A DNA stretch of 64,000 nucleotides from positions 57,060-121,059 of the forward strand of contig CAVQWX010000008.1 in assembly GCA_963717765.1 (NCBI GenBank). The letters run 5' to 3'. The notes beneath the pieces are model-generated. The model saw only the letters and a program-made list of their open reading frames with translations. It was not told where the DNA came from and did no database searches. Below, piece by piece: positions 25,847-34,297 of this stretch. The stretch comes from JACDER01 sp963717765 (GTDB lineage: Bacteria > Actinomycetota > Thermoleophilia > Gaiellales > Gaiellaceae). Both the position numbers and the translations under genes were made by a program. The stretch's first letter is position 1; each line of letters starts with the position of its first letter.

Positions 25847-26371
25847 ATGGCGGATATCCCCGACGCGATCGTCCTCGAGCGCGACCGCGAGCTCGAAGGG
25901 CGCGAGTGGCACATCTGGATACGCCGCGCCCTCGTCGCGCTTATCGCCGCGCTCTCGATTGCCGCGCTCCTCAACGTCTTCGGCCAGAAGGCCGAGACGG
26001 CGCGCGCGTCCGCACCGGGTGCCGAGCTCCGGCTGACGGCGCCGACCAGCGTCCGAGCCGGACTACTGTGGCAGGCGCGCTTCGAGATCCACGCCGTCCA
26101 GGAGATCAAGGACGCGCGACTCGTGCTGGGCGACGGCTGGGCCTCCGGCCACACGATCAACACGATCGAGCCGTCCCCGATCGGCGAGGCCAGCGCCGAC
26201 GGCGATCTCTCGTTCGACCTCGGCCACGTCCGCGCGGGCAAGCGCTTCATCCTCTACATGGACTTTCAGACAAACCCCACGACGTTCGGCACCCGCACCC
26301 GCACTACCGACCTGTACGACGGCGCGACGCACCTGCTGTCCATCGACCAGGACGTCGCCATCTTCCCGTAG
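25847..26371 (+). CDS. Single-pass membrane hypothetical protein
   Basis: 174 residues: a charged cytoplasmic head, one membrane helix near 26-45 (IRRALVALIAALSIAALLNVF), and an exported beta-rich domain (AELRLTAPTSVRAGLLWQARFEIHA). Its layout, with a gene for DUF421 five bases downstream, suggests a two-gene unit. ATG 25847 follows GGGGCCGGA. Function unknown. Confidence 0.62.
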   Translation: MADIPDAIVLERDRELEGREWHIWIRRALVALIAALSIAALLNVFGQKAETARASAPGAELRLTAPTSVRAGLLWQARFEIHAVQEIKDARLVLGDGWASGHTINTIEPSPIGEASADGDLSFDLGHVRAGKRFILYMDFQTNPTTFGTRTRTTDLYDGATHLLSIDQDVAIFP

Positions 26372-26376
26372 GCGCC

Positions 26377-26820
26377 ATGGACATCGTCATCCGCGCATGC
26401 GTCATCTTCGTCTTCCTCCTCGTGCTCACGCGGATCATCGGGCGGCGCGAGCTCTCGACGCTCGCACCGTTCGATCTCATCCTGCTGATCATCGTCGGCG
26501 ACGCCGTTCAGCAGGGGCTGACGCAGGACGACTACTCGATGACGGGTGCCATCATCGCCGTGGGGACGATCGCCGTGTTGCAGGTAGTCGTCTCGTTCAC
26601 CAGCTTCCGGATCCCACGCATTCGCAACCTGCTCGAGGGCCATCCGATCGTGATCGTCCAGGACGGCAAGCCGATCGACAAGAACATGAGACGTGAACGC
26701 CTGACGCTCGAGGAGCTGATGGAAGAGGCGCGGCAGCAGCAGGTCGCCTCGCTCGACGACATCAAGTGGGCGGTCCTCGAGCCAAGCGGCAACATCAGCT
26801 TCATCCCCAAGCAGTCGTAG
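26377..26820 (+). CDS. DUF421 (YetF-like) membrane protein
   Basis: 147 residues. Two or three N-terminal helices include IRACVIFVFLLVLTRIIGRRELSTLAPFDLILLIIVGDAVQQGLT, which is the defining DUF421 segment, followed by a soluble domain with FRIPRIRNLLEGHPIVIVQDGKP and ERLTLEELMEEARQQQVASLDDIKWAVLEPSGNISFIPK. Role uncertain in the family (spore or envelope related in Bacillus). ATG 26377. Confidence 0.85.
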   Translation: MDIVIRACVIFVFLLVLTRIIGRRELSTLAPFDLILLIIVGDAVQQGLTQDDYSMTGAIIAVGTIAVLQVVVSFTSFRIPRIRNLLEGHPIVIVQDGKPIDKNMRRERLTLEELMEEARQQQVASLDDIKWAVLEPSGNISFIPKQS

Positions 26821-26829
26821 TCTTCCCCC

Positions 26830-27753
26830 GTGCCGCTCCACCTGACCGAACGCGACGTCGACGGCCTTCTCACGCCCGCGGAGGCCGTGGAGGTGATCGA
26901 GGAGTGCTTCCACCGGCTCGCGCGGGGTGCGATCGAGAACATGCCGCGGCGGCGGCTGCGGATGCCCGACGGGACGCTCGCGGTGATGGCGGCGGCGGAC
27001 GCGGAGCTAGAGCTCGCCGGCTCGAAGACCTATCTCGCCTCGGGGGAAGGAACGACGTTCGTCGTCAGCCTCTTCAAGCCGGGTGAGACGGTCGCCGTGA
27101 TCGAGGCGGACCGGCTTGGGCAGCTGCGCACGGGCGCCGCCAGCGGTGTCGCGGCGCGCCACCTGGCCCGGGATGGCGCTCGCTCCCTGGGCGTGATCGG
27201 CTGCGGCTGGCAGGCCGAGAGCCAGGTCGCGTGCATCCGCGCCGCGGTTCCCTCCCTGGAACGCGTCGTCGCCTACTGCCGGACGCCCGAGCGGCTGGCC
27301 GACTTCTGCGAGCGAGCCGGAGCCGAGCCGGGCGAGAACCACGCAGACGCCGGAGAGCAGGAGATCGTGGTGACGGCCACGACCTCGCGTGACCCGGTGC
27401 TGCGCGGCGACTGGGTGCAGCCGGGGACGCTCGTGTGCGCCATGGGCGCGAACCGGCCGAACGCACGCGAGCTCGACGACGAGGTTCTCCGGCGGGCCGC
27501 CTTCGTCTGCTGCGACTCGCTCGAGCAGGCGCGCATCGAGTCAGGCGATCTGCTCGAGCCCGTCGAGCACGGCGTCCTGGACTGGCTCGAGGTGCACGAG
27601 CTGCAGGAGGTCGTGGCCGGCGAGATCGAAGGACGCCAGTCGGACGCGGACATCGTCGTCTTCAAGTCCAACGGCCTAGCGGCCTGGGACGTCGCCATCG
27701 GCGCGCTCGCCGTCGAGCGCGCGCGTGAGGCAGGCGTGGGGACTCAGGTCTGA
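26830..27753 (+). CDS. Ornithine cyclodeaminase/mu-crystallin family dehydrogenase
   Basis: 307-residue NAD(P)-dependent amino-acid dehydrogenase or imine reductase of the OCD/mu-crystallin family. N-terminal half: LLTPAEAVEVIEECFHRLARG; nucleotide-binding motif LGVIGCGWQAESQVACIRA (about residues 119-137); then TTSRDPVLRGDWVQPGTLVCAMGANRPNARELDD, matching the family's T-S-xP-xL and G-H-xx-xxEld segments. Ornithine, alanine, or ketimine substrates are all possible. GTG 26830. The 3' end overlaps the convergent small gene by 10 bases. Confidence 0.85.
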   Translation: MPLHLTERDVDGLLTPAEAVEVIEECFHRLARGAIENMPRRRLRMPDGTLAVMAAADAELELAGSKTYLASGEGTTFVVSLFKPGETVAVIEADRLGQLRTGAASGVAARHLARDGARSLGVIGCGWQAESQVACIRAAVPSLERVVAYCRTPERLADFCERAGAEPGENHADAGEQEIVVTATTSRDPVLRGDWVQPGTLVCAMGANRPNARELDDEVLRRAAFVCCDSLEQARIESGDLLEPVEHGVLDWLEVHELQEVVAGEIEGRQSDADIVVFKSNGLAAWDVAIGALAVERAREAGVGTQV

Positions 27754-27995
27754 GGCGGGCGCAGCTGCTCGACGACGTCCCGGCCGAGCGCGTGCACGAC
27801 CTCAGGACGGTCGAGGATCCGTGCCCGCTCCTGCGGCGTGGCTCGATTGCGGATGTAGGGATCGTCCAGAACCTCCGCCAGCGGCCGTCCCCGGTCGTGC
27901 TCGCGGATGACGTACGCGGCCAGCCGCTCCTCCTTGGCCGAGCGCGTGCCGAGGAACGAGAACGGGTTGCGGAAGAGGTTCGAAAGCCAGCCCAC
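27744..27995 (-). CDS. Small hypothetical protein
   Basis: 83 residues starting MGWLSNLFRNPFSFLGTRSAKEERLAAYVIREHDRGRPLAEVLDDPYIRNR, all helical and charged. The middle stretch AEVLDDPYIRNRATPQERARILDRPEV reads as a short helical-hairpin protein. ATG 27995 faces the divergent GTG 28013. No family recognised. Confidence 0.6.
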   Translation of the reverse strand: MGWLSNLFRNPFSFLGTRSAKEERLAAYVIREHDRGRPLAEVLDDPYIRNRATPQERARILDRPEVVHALGRDVVEQLRPPQT

Positions 27996-28012
27996 GGCGG
28001 TAGAGTAATCGC

Positions 28013-28357
28013 GTGAAGCGGAAGGCTGACGCCGGCCGGTTCGCGGAGCGTGAGGTACACGGCTTCGACGATGCGGGCGCGCCCGAGCGGATCGTGATCT
28101 GGATCGAGCGACGCTCCGGCGGGCTGTGGGCGGTCGGCCGCTGCGTCAATCCCCAGCATCGCCCGAGCCACGAGGCTCGGCGCGAGGACTACGTCTTCGA
28201 AGGGCACGAGCTCCAGGACGCGCTCGAGTGCGCGAACACGACGCTGGAGGACGACGTCCGCGTGTCCGAACAGGACGGCCGACCCGAGCACATCCGGCCG
28301 TTCGTGCGCGAGGAGCTCCTCAAGCCCCTCGAACGCTGGTTCTTCGGCCGACGTTGA
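28013..28357 (+). CDS. Hypothetical protein
   Basis: 114 residues, basic start (MKRKADAGRFAEREVHGFDD), a central GLWAVGRCVNPQHRPS with one Cys, and a charged C-terminus ending WFFGRR. No domain recognised. GTG start; its stop forms a TTGA overlap with the class II aldolase gene, which argues for co-translation. Confidence 0.6.
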   Translation: MKRKADAGRFAEREVHGFDDAGAPERIVIWIERRSGGLWAVGRCVNPQHRPSHEARREDYVFEGHELQDALECANTTLEDDVRVSEQDGRPEHIRPFVREELLKPLERWFFGRR

Positions 28358-28983
28358 GGCTCGCCGGGCTCCGGACGGAGATCGTCGACGTCCTCCGGCG
28401 GCTCGAGGCGGGCGGCCTCGTCACCGGGACGTCTGGAAACGTGAGCGCGCGCGACGTGCAGACCGGCGTGATCGCGGTCTCGCCGACCTCGATGCCCTAC
28501 GACCGGATGCGGCCGGAAGACGTTTCGGTCGTCGATCAGGAGGGCGAGCTGGTCGAAGGCTCCACGCCGAGCGTCGAGCTGCCGATGCATCTGACGATCC
28601 ACGCCGGCCGGCCCGAGGCGGCGGCGATCGTCCACACGCACTCGCCGTACGCGACGGCGCTCGCTGCCGTCCTCGATGAGATCCCGGTCCTCCTCGCCGA
28701 GCAGGCCGCAGCCGTGGGCGGCCCGATCCCCGTCGTGCCGTACGCGCCGACAGGTGAGCGCGTTATGGGCGAGGCCGTGCTCGGGGCCGGAGACGGCTGG
28801 GCCACGATCGTGCGCAATCACGGCCCCGTGTGCCTGGGCCGGTCGCTCGGCGAGGCCCTCCGCTGCGCATTCGCGGTGGAGGAGGCCGCGCAGGTCTACG
28901 CGCTCGCGCGGCAGCTCGGTGAGCCGGCGTTGCTCCCCGAGGCCGAGCTCGTCCGGCTCAGGAGGATCGCGGCGCGGCGGTGA
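28354..28983 (+). CDS. Class II aldolase/adducin family protein (L-fuculose-phosphate aldolase-like)
   Basis: Zinc-dependent sugar-phosphate aldolase fold of 209 residues. GTSGNVSARD (about 28-37) is the substrate/phosphate loop, SPTSMPYDRM (about 46-55) follows, the zinc ligands lie in IVHTHSPYATAL (about 92-103) and the third His in VRNHGPVCLG (about 152-161). TTG 28354 overlaps the upstream stop (TTGA). The substrate could be fuculose-1-P, ribulose-1-P or methylthioribulose-1-P; the length fits FucA. Confidence 0.85.
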   Translation: MRLAGLRTEIVDVLRRLEAGGLVTGTSGNVSARDVQTGVIAVSPTSMPYDRMRPEDVSVVDQEGELVEGSTPSVELPMHLTIHAGRPEAAAIVHTHSPYATALAAVLDEIPVLLAEQAAAVGGPIPVVPYAPTGERVMGEAVLGAGDGWATIVRNHGPVCLGRSLGEALRCAFAVEEAAQVYALARQLGEPALLPEAELVRLRRIAARR

Positions 28984-30232
28984 GCGCGCGGGCGACCTCT
29001 ACAGGGTCGAGCTTCCCTCCCGGCTGCCAGATTGAGACATAGAGGCCGTTGCGCTGGAATACGCTGCCACCGGGTCCCTTGACCAACATCGTGTCTCCGG
29101 TCGGCATACGCGGGTCGTCGCAGAAGAACCAGCCGTACGCGATCTCGCACTGCATCGCCTCGCGGATCACGAGGCCACCGTAGCGCAGCGTCACGCCCGT
29201 CGACCGGGTCGGCTCGCGGCCGGAGAGCGGGCTGTAGCCGGTCGTCAGCTCCTGGCGCTGGACCCCGGCGAGGCGCAGGCCTTTCCACTGGTCGCCGAGC
29301 CAGAGCGCCCGGCCGCCGAGGAGGTTCTGTGCCTGGGCGATGTCGATCTCTGATGTGCCGGTGACCTCCCCGATCGACGGCTTGGCTGGCTGGAGGGCCG
29401 GGCGGGCGAAGACCGACGCGTCGTAGGGCTGGGTCTCGATCTGAGTGACGCGAAAGGAGAAGGAGGAGGCATCGTTGCGCACGAGCACCGGCTTGTAGGA
29501 GCTTGCATCGATGGCCACGTCCTCGCTCGGGCTTGCGATGTGGAGCCAGACGACGGGGCGGCCGTCGAGCTCGCCCTTCCCTGTCTGGTGCGCCTGACCC
29601 GAAGCGAGTGCGCTCCGGTACCGGTCGACGAAGCCGGCGAGGGCGGGATCGAGCGGAGTCGGCGGGGACTCCGGGATGTGGTGCGGTTTCGTCCCGTTGT
29701 CCATGTCCTCGTTGCAGCTCACTCTTGCTTTCGTCGCCTCGACGGGATGCGCTGCGATCCAGGAGCACGAATAGACGGGGCCTCCGGGCGTGAACCACCC
29801 GTCGGGCGTGATGACGACCTCGTGGAAGCGCTTGCCGGCGATGGTCGCGACTATTCTCTCGAGCCTGCGGTCGGAGTCGAGCCACACCTCCTGCTGCTCC
29901 GTGACCTGAACCTGCTTTCCGGTCCTCAGGCTCACCGGCTGGAGCGAGTTGAGCGGTGAGCTGTACTCGGTGACGACGTGCAGCACCTCCCCCTGCCCGA
30001 CGGCGGCCAGCGCCTGGTCGGTCAGGCTCGGCGCGCTGGTCCAGGGTGCGACGAGGAGGAGGAGCGCGACCGCCACCGCCGCGGCGGCTGCGACGGCCGC
30101 GGCGCGCAGCGGGAGTCGGCGAGGAGCGAGGGGATCGATCTCACCAAGGAGATGCGCCGTACGCTCGGCCAGCCGGCCGGGCGGGAGGTCACGCGAGGGA
30201 GGAATCGAGTAGCCCGTCATCTCCCTCTTCAT
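28958..30232 (-). CDS. Membrane-anchored partner of an ECF sigma factor (anti-sigma-like)
   Basis: 424 residues: a short cytoplasmic part (about 1-40), one membrane helix near 46-66 (AAAVAVALLLLVAPW) and a large extracellular domain with a WLDSDRRLERIVATIAGKRFHEVVITPDGW segment resembling lipoprotein-carrier-like folds. It directly follows and overlaps the sigma gene, the usual place of an anti-sigma factor; no zinc-binding HxxxCxxC motif is seen, so this role is inferred from position. ATG 30232, with ATG 30220 as an alternative preceded by GAGGGAG. Confidence 0.6.
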   Translation of the reverse strand: MKREMTGYSIPPSRDLPPGRLAERTAHLLGEIDPLAPRRLPLRAAAVAAAAAVAVALLLLVAPWTSAPSLTDQALAAVGQGEVLHVVTEYSSPLNSLQPVSLRTGKQVQVTEQQEVWLDSDRRLERIVATIAGKRFHEVVITPDGWFTPGGPVYSCSWIAAHPVEATKARVSCNEDMDNGTKPHHIPESPPTPLDPALAGFVDRYRSALASGQAHQTGKGELDGRPVVWLHIASPSEDVAIDASSYKPVLVRNDASSFSFRVTQIETQPYDASVFARPALQPAKPSIGEVTGTSEIDIAQAQNLLGGRALWLGDQWKGLRLAGVQRQELTTGYSPLSGREPTRSTGVTLRYGGLVIREAMQCEIAYGWFFCDDPRMPTGDTMLVKGPGGSVFQRNGLYVSIWQPGGKLDPVEVARALTAAPRSS

Positions 30233-30755
30233 GTCCGAAGTCCGAATCGAGTTCCCGCAATCGCTGCCTCGCGCGCGAGAGCCGCGAGCGGACCGTGCCC
30301 TCGGGAATACCGAGTGCGAACGCTGCGTCCTCGTAGCTCACCCCCGACCAGGCGCAGAGCACGAACACGTCCTGCTCGCGCCGGGGGAGCTCGTTCAGCA
30401 GTCCGAGCGCCTGATGCATCCGCCGCTCGTCGTCGATGCGCTCGGCCGCCTCCTCGGCAAAGTCCTCTTCCGCGTGCGGGGGCGGCACTCGACGGAGCGC
30501 GGCTGCGTGCCGGCGTTCCGAGCGGCGGCGGTTACGAACGACGTTCGTGGCGATGCCGTACAGCCAGGGCAAGGTCTTTTCCGGGGGCACGCGCGCATCC
30601 CGGCGGCGCCATGCTTCCAGGAACACGACGGAGAGCAAATCCTCGGCCGTCCCCCAGTCGCCGGTTCGCCGAAAGCAGTAGTTGTAGATTGTCTTTGCGT
30701 GCTGTTCGAACAGCCGGGCGAACCCGTCGTCGTCGTCGAGCCCCATCTCCTTCAC
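30189..30755 (-). CDS. ECF-type RNA polymerase sigma factor
   Basis: 188 residues. Region 2 is seen in FARLFEQHAKTIYNYCFRRTGDWGTAEDLLSVVFLEAWRR (about 11-50) and region 4 in LLNELPRREQDVFVLCAWSGVSYEDAAFALGIPEGTVRSRLSRARQRL (about 122-169). Starts at GTG 30755 or ATG 30746; AAGGAG lies directly against the ATG, too close to serve it. Its 3' end overlaps the anti-sigma-like gene by 44 bases, which implies translational coupling. Target promoters unknown. Confidence 0.88.
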   Translation of the reverse strand: MKEMGLDDDDGFARLFEQHAKTIYNYCFRRTGDWGTAEDLLSVVFLEAWRRRDARVPPEKTLPWLYGIATNVVRNRRRSERRHAAALRRVPPPHAEEDFAEEAAERIDDERRMHQALGLLNELPRREQDVFVLCAWSGVSYEDAAFALGIPEGTVRSRLSRARQRLRELDSDFGHEEGDDGLLDSSLA

Positions 30756-30789
30756 ATGTCCGGAGGGGAGCTTCAGGTTCCCTCCTTCG

Positions 30790-31437
30790 CTAGCCGACTC
30801 CGACTGCGTCCGCGAGCTTCCGCGGAACGACCTGCTCGATCCCGTCGATCGAGATCGTGAACGGCCGGAGCTTCTTGACCGCGATCTTTTTCCCCGGCAC
30901 CAGCCCAAGCACGGACAGCTTCGGCAGCAGCTCGTCGTCGTCGGGGACGCGGCGCACCGTGCCCGTCTCGCCGGCAGCGAGCGCCGAGAGCGGCCGCACA
31001 TCGTGCTCGGCCTGCATCTGCAGCTGTGCGTCCGGGATCGGGTCACCGTGCGGATCGTGCGTCGGATAGCCGAGCGCTGTATCGATGCGGGCCTCGAGCT
31101 CGTCCGAGAGCACGTGCTCGAGCCGGTCGGCCTCCGCGTGCACGGATTCGACCGCGATCCCGAGCGTCTCGGCCAGGTAGAGCTCGAGCAGGCGGTGATG
31201 GCGGACGACCTCGAGGGCGACCTTCTCTCCCGCCGGAGTCAAGTCGACCCCGCGGTACGGGACGTGCTCGGCGAGGCCGAGGGCGGCCAGCTTCTTCACC
31301 ATCGCGCTGACCGACGCGGGCGAGACGTGCAGACGCTTGGCAAGGCGTGTGGTGGTCACCTTCCCGCCCTCCGTCCGGAGCTTGTAGATCTCCTTCAGGT
31401 AGTCCTGGATCGCGTTGCTCAAGGCCTCTTCGGCCAT
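30790..31437 (-). CDS. DtxR/MntR-family metal-dependent repressor
   Basis: 215-residue iron or manganese sensor. Winged helix about 10-70 (ALSNAIQDYLKEIYKLRTEGGKVTTTRLAKRLHVSPASVSAMVKKLAALGLAEHVPYRGVDLTPAG), metal-binding dimerisation domain with HHRLLELYLAE and HAEADRLEHVLSDELEARI (about 80-125), and a C-terminal FeoA-like SH3 domain (about 140-212). This is the three-domain layout of DtxR/IdeR. ATG 31437 is only 26 bases from the divergent mqnB start, with an interrupted palindrome between. Confidence 0.88.
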   Translation of the reverse strand: MAEEALSNAIQDYLKEIYKLRTEGGKVTTTRLAKRLHVSPASVSAMVKKLAALGLAEHVPYRGVDLTPAGEKVALEVVRHHRLLELYLAETLGIAVESVHAEADRLEHVLSDELEARIDTALGYPTHDPHGDPIPDAQLQMQAEHDVRPLSALAAGETGTVRRVPDDDELLPKLSVLGLVPGKKIAVKKLRPFTISIDGIEQVVPRKLADAVGVG

Positions 31438-31443
31438 GCGCGA

Positions 31444-31463
31444 AGTTTAGGCATGGTTCAACT
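31444..31463. promoter_or_regulatory. Candidate DtxR-family operator between regulator and mqnB
   Basis: AGTTTAGGCATGGTTCAACT is an interrupted inverted repeat (AGTT and AACT outer arms, CATG centre) filling nearly the whole 26-base gap between two divergent start codons. Its position would let one bound repressor control both the DtxR-family gene and mqnBD. The match to known DtxR or MntR boxes is loose (TTAGGCA is shared). Confidence 0.4.
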
Positions 31464-32018
31464 GTGATCCTCGTAGTGGCGGCGACGGAACGGGAGCTCG
31501 TCTCGGCTGACGGGGCCGCGTCGCTCTGCTGCGGGATCGGCCCCGTCGAGGCGGGAATCGCGACCGCCAACGAGCTGGCGCGGGAGCGGCCGGACGCGTT
31601 GCTCCACGTCGGCATCGCCGGCGCCGCGGAGCTGGAGGCGGGATCGGTCGTGATCGGCTCCGAGGCCTTCTACTGCGACATCAGCGACGCCGCCTCGACG
31701 ATGCCGCGCGTCGAGCGCGCCTACCCTGCGCAGGAGCTCGTCGACTGCGCCCGACGCGCGTTGCCCGACGCACGCGTGCTTCCGATCACGACGTGCGGCC
31801 GCGTCGGCGGCGGAGGCGCCTGCGACGTGGAGGCGATGGAGGGATTCGCCGTCCTCCGTGCCGCCGAGCTCGCGGGTGTGCCGGCCGTCGAGGTACGGGT
31901 GGTCTCGAACCGCCCGGAAGACGCAGACCGCGGGCTCTGGCGGATCGAGGAGGCGCTCGCCCGGCTGACCGCGATCGTTCCGCCGCTCGTCGAGGAGGTG
32001 CGCGCGTGCGTTCGTTGA
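31464..32018 (+). CDS. mqnB: Futalosine hydrolase
   Basis: Nucleosidase that splits futalosine into dehypoxanthinyl-futalosine and hypoxanthine in the futalosine route to menaquinone. 184 residues with the nucleoside-phosphorylase-like opening MILVVAATERELVS, CGIGPVEAGIATANELA, HVGIAGAAELEAGSVVIGSEAFY and the late EAMEGFAVLRAAELAGVPAVEVRVVSN. Shorter than most (about 220). The assignment is supported by mqnD immediately downstream, overlapping by 13 bases. GTG 31464 lies almost at the transcription start, so probably leaderless. Confidence 0.85.
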   Translation: MILVVAATERELVSADGAASLCCGIGPVEAGIATANELARERPDALLHVGIAGAAELEAGSVVIGSEAFYCDISDAASTMPRVERAYPAQELVDCARRALPDARVLPITTCGRVGGGGACDVEAMEGFAVLRAAELAGVPAVEVRVVSNRPEDADRGLWRIEEALARLTAIVPPLVEEVRACVR

Positions 32019-32772
32019 CCTTCGGGTTCACGCCGTGCCCGAACGACGCTTTTGCTTTCCATGCCCTCGTCCATGGGCTGGTGGACGCTTCTTTTGCCGT
32101 GGCGCCGGTCCTGCTGGACATCGAGGAGCTGAACCAGCGTGCGCGGACGGGTCAGCTCGACTTGACCAAGCTGAGCTTCGGAGCCGCGCCGGCGGCGCGC
32201 GACCGGTACCGGCTGCTCCGGAGCGGAGCTGCGCTGGGGCATGGAGTCGGGCCGCTGGTGGTGACCCGTGAGGTCTCCGAGGGCTACGAGCGAATCGCCG
32301 TTCCGGGCCGTGACACCACTGCCTTCCTGCTCCTTCGTCTCGCGTGGCCCGAGCACGGCGAGGTCGTCGAGATGCGCTACGACGAGATCTTGGACGCGGT
32401 CGCATCCGGGGCCGTCGACGCGGGCCTGATCATCCACGAGAGCCGGTTCACGTACGCCGAGCATGGGCTCGTCAAGGTCGTCGACCTCGGCGAGTGGTGG
32501 GCGGCGGAGACCGGACTTCCCGTCCCGCTCGCCGGGATCTACGCACGGGAGGGTCTGCCGATGGACGACGTCGAGCGTTCGATCCGCGCCTCGGTCGAGT
32601 ACGCCTTCGCGCATCCGGAGGCGAGCCGCGAGTACGTGCGCGAGCATTCGCACGAGCTGTCGGAGGACGTCTGCCGCGCGCACATCGAGCTGTACGTGAA
32701 CGAGTTCAGCGTCGACCTCGGCGAGCCGGGGCTCGCCGCGATCGAGCGGCTTGCGTCGGCTAGCCTCGCTGC

Positions 32773-32776
<4 letters not shown>
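32006..32776 (+). CDS. mqnD: 1,4-dihydroxy-6-naphthoate synthase
   Basis: Converts cyclic dehypoxanthine-futalosine to 1,4-dihydroxy-6-naphthoate. 256 residues of the periplasmic-binding-protein-like MqnA/MqnD fold, with the unmistakable start LTFGFTPCPNDAFAFHALVHGLVD, DIEELNQRA, LDLTKLSFGAA, GPLVV and GLIIHESRFTY. GTG 32006 inside the mqnB end. Followed by the thiolase with a 4-base overlap. MqnA and MqnC are not in the window. Confidence 0.93.
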
Positions 32777-33938
<1,162 letters not shown>

Positions 33939-33942
<4 letters not shown>

Positions 33943-34172
33943 CCCACCGGCGGGCGCACGTAGATGACGCCCTCGTGCTTGATCGGGACGAAGGGTGCGC
34001 CGAGGGACATGATCATCCCCTCGACCTGCTCGTAGACCTCGCCCTCTTCGGCCCGTACCTCGATCTCGACCTCGCCCACCGCACGCGCCTCGAGCCCGGC
34101 TTCCTGCAGCTCCTGCAGCAGCCGGTCGCGGTCGGGGATGCGCGCCGCCTCGATGTCGACCGAGTCACTCAC
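33939..34172 (-). CDS. Small hypothetical protein
   Basis: 77-residue acidic protein (MSDSVDIEAARIPDRDRLLQELQEAGLEARAVGEVEIEVRAEEG) with an alternating alpha/beta pattern reminiscent of small ferredoxin-like folds, ending GVIYVRPPVG. No family recognised. Convergent with the thiolase, overlapping it by 4 bases. ATG 34172. Confidence 0.65.
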
Positions 34173-34190
34173 GCCGCCATCTTAAGAAAC

Positions 34191-34222
34191 CAAGGGGCCC
34201 GAAGGAGGGTACGGGCCCCTTG
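34191..34222. other. Strong palindrome in a divergent intergenic region
   Basis: CAAGGGGCCCG (34191-34201) and CGGGCCCCTTG (34212-34222) pair perfectly over 11 bases with a 10-base loop. It lies between the divergent starts at 34172 and 34298, so it terminates neither gene's transcript from its own 3' end. It could be an operator, an attenuator in the aldehyde-dehydrogenase leader, or a repeat unit. Confidence 0.6.
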
Positions 34223-34297
34223 CCGGTCAGCGACGCCCGTACTACGGGCCATCCGTCGTATTGGATTCACCGAAGGTTCTGTTAGCTAGGCTCCGAC

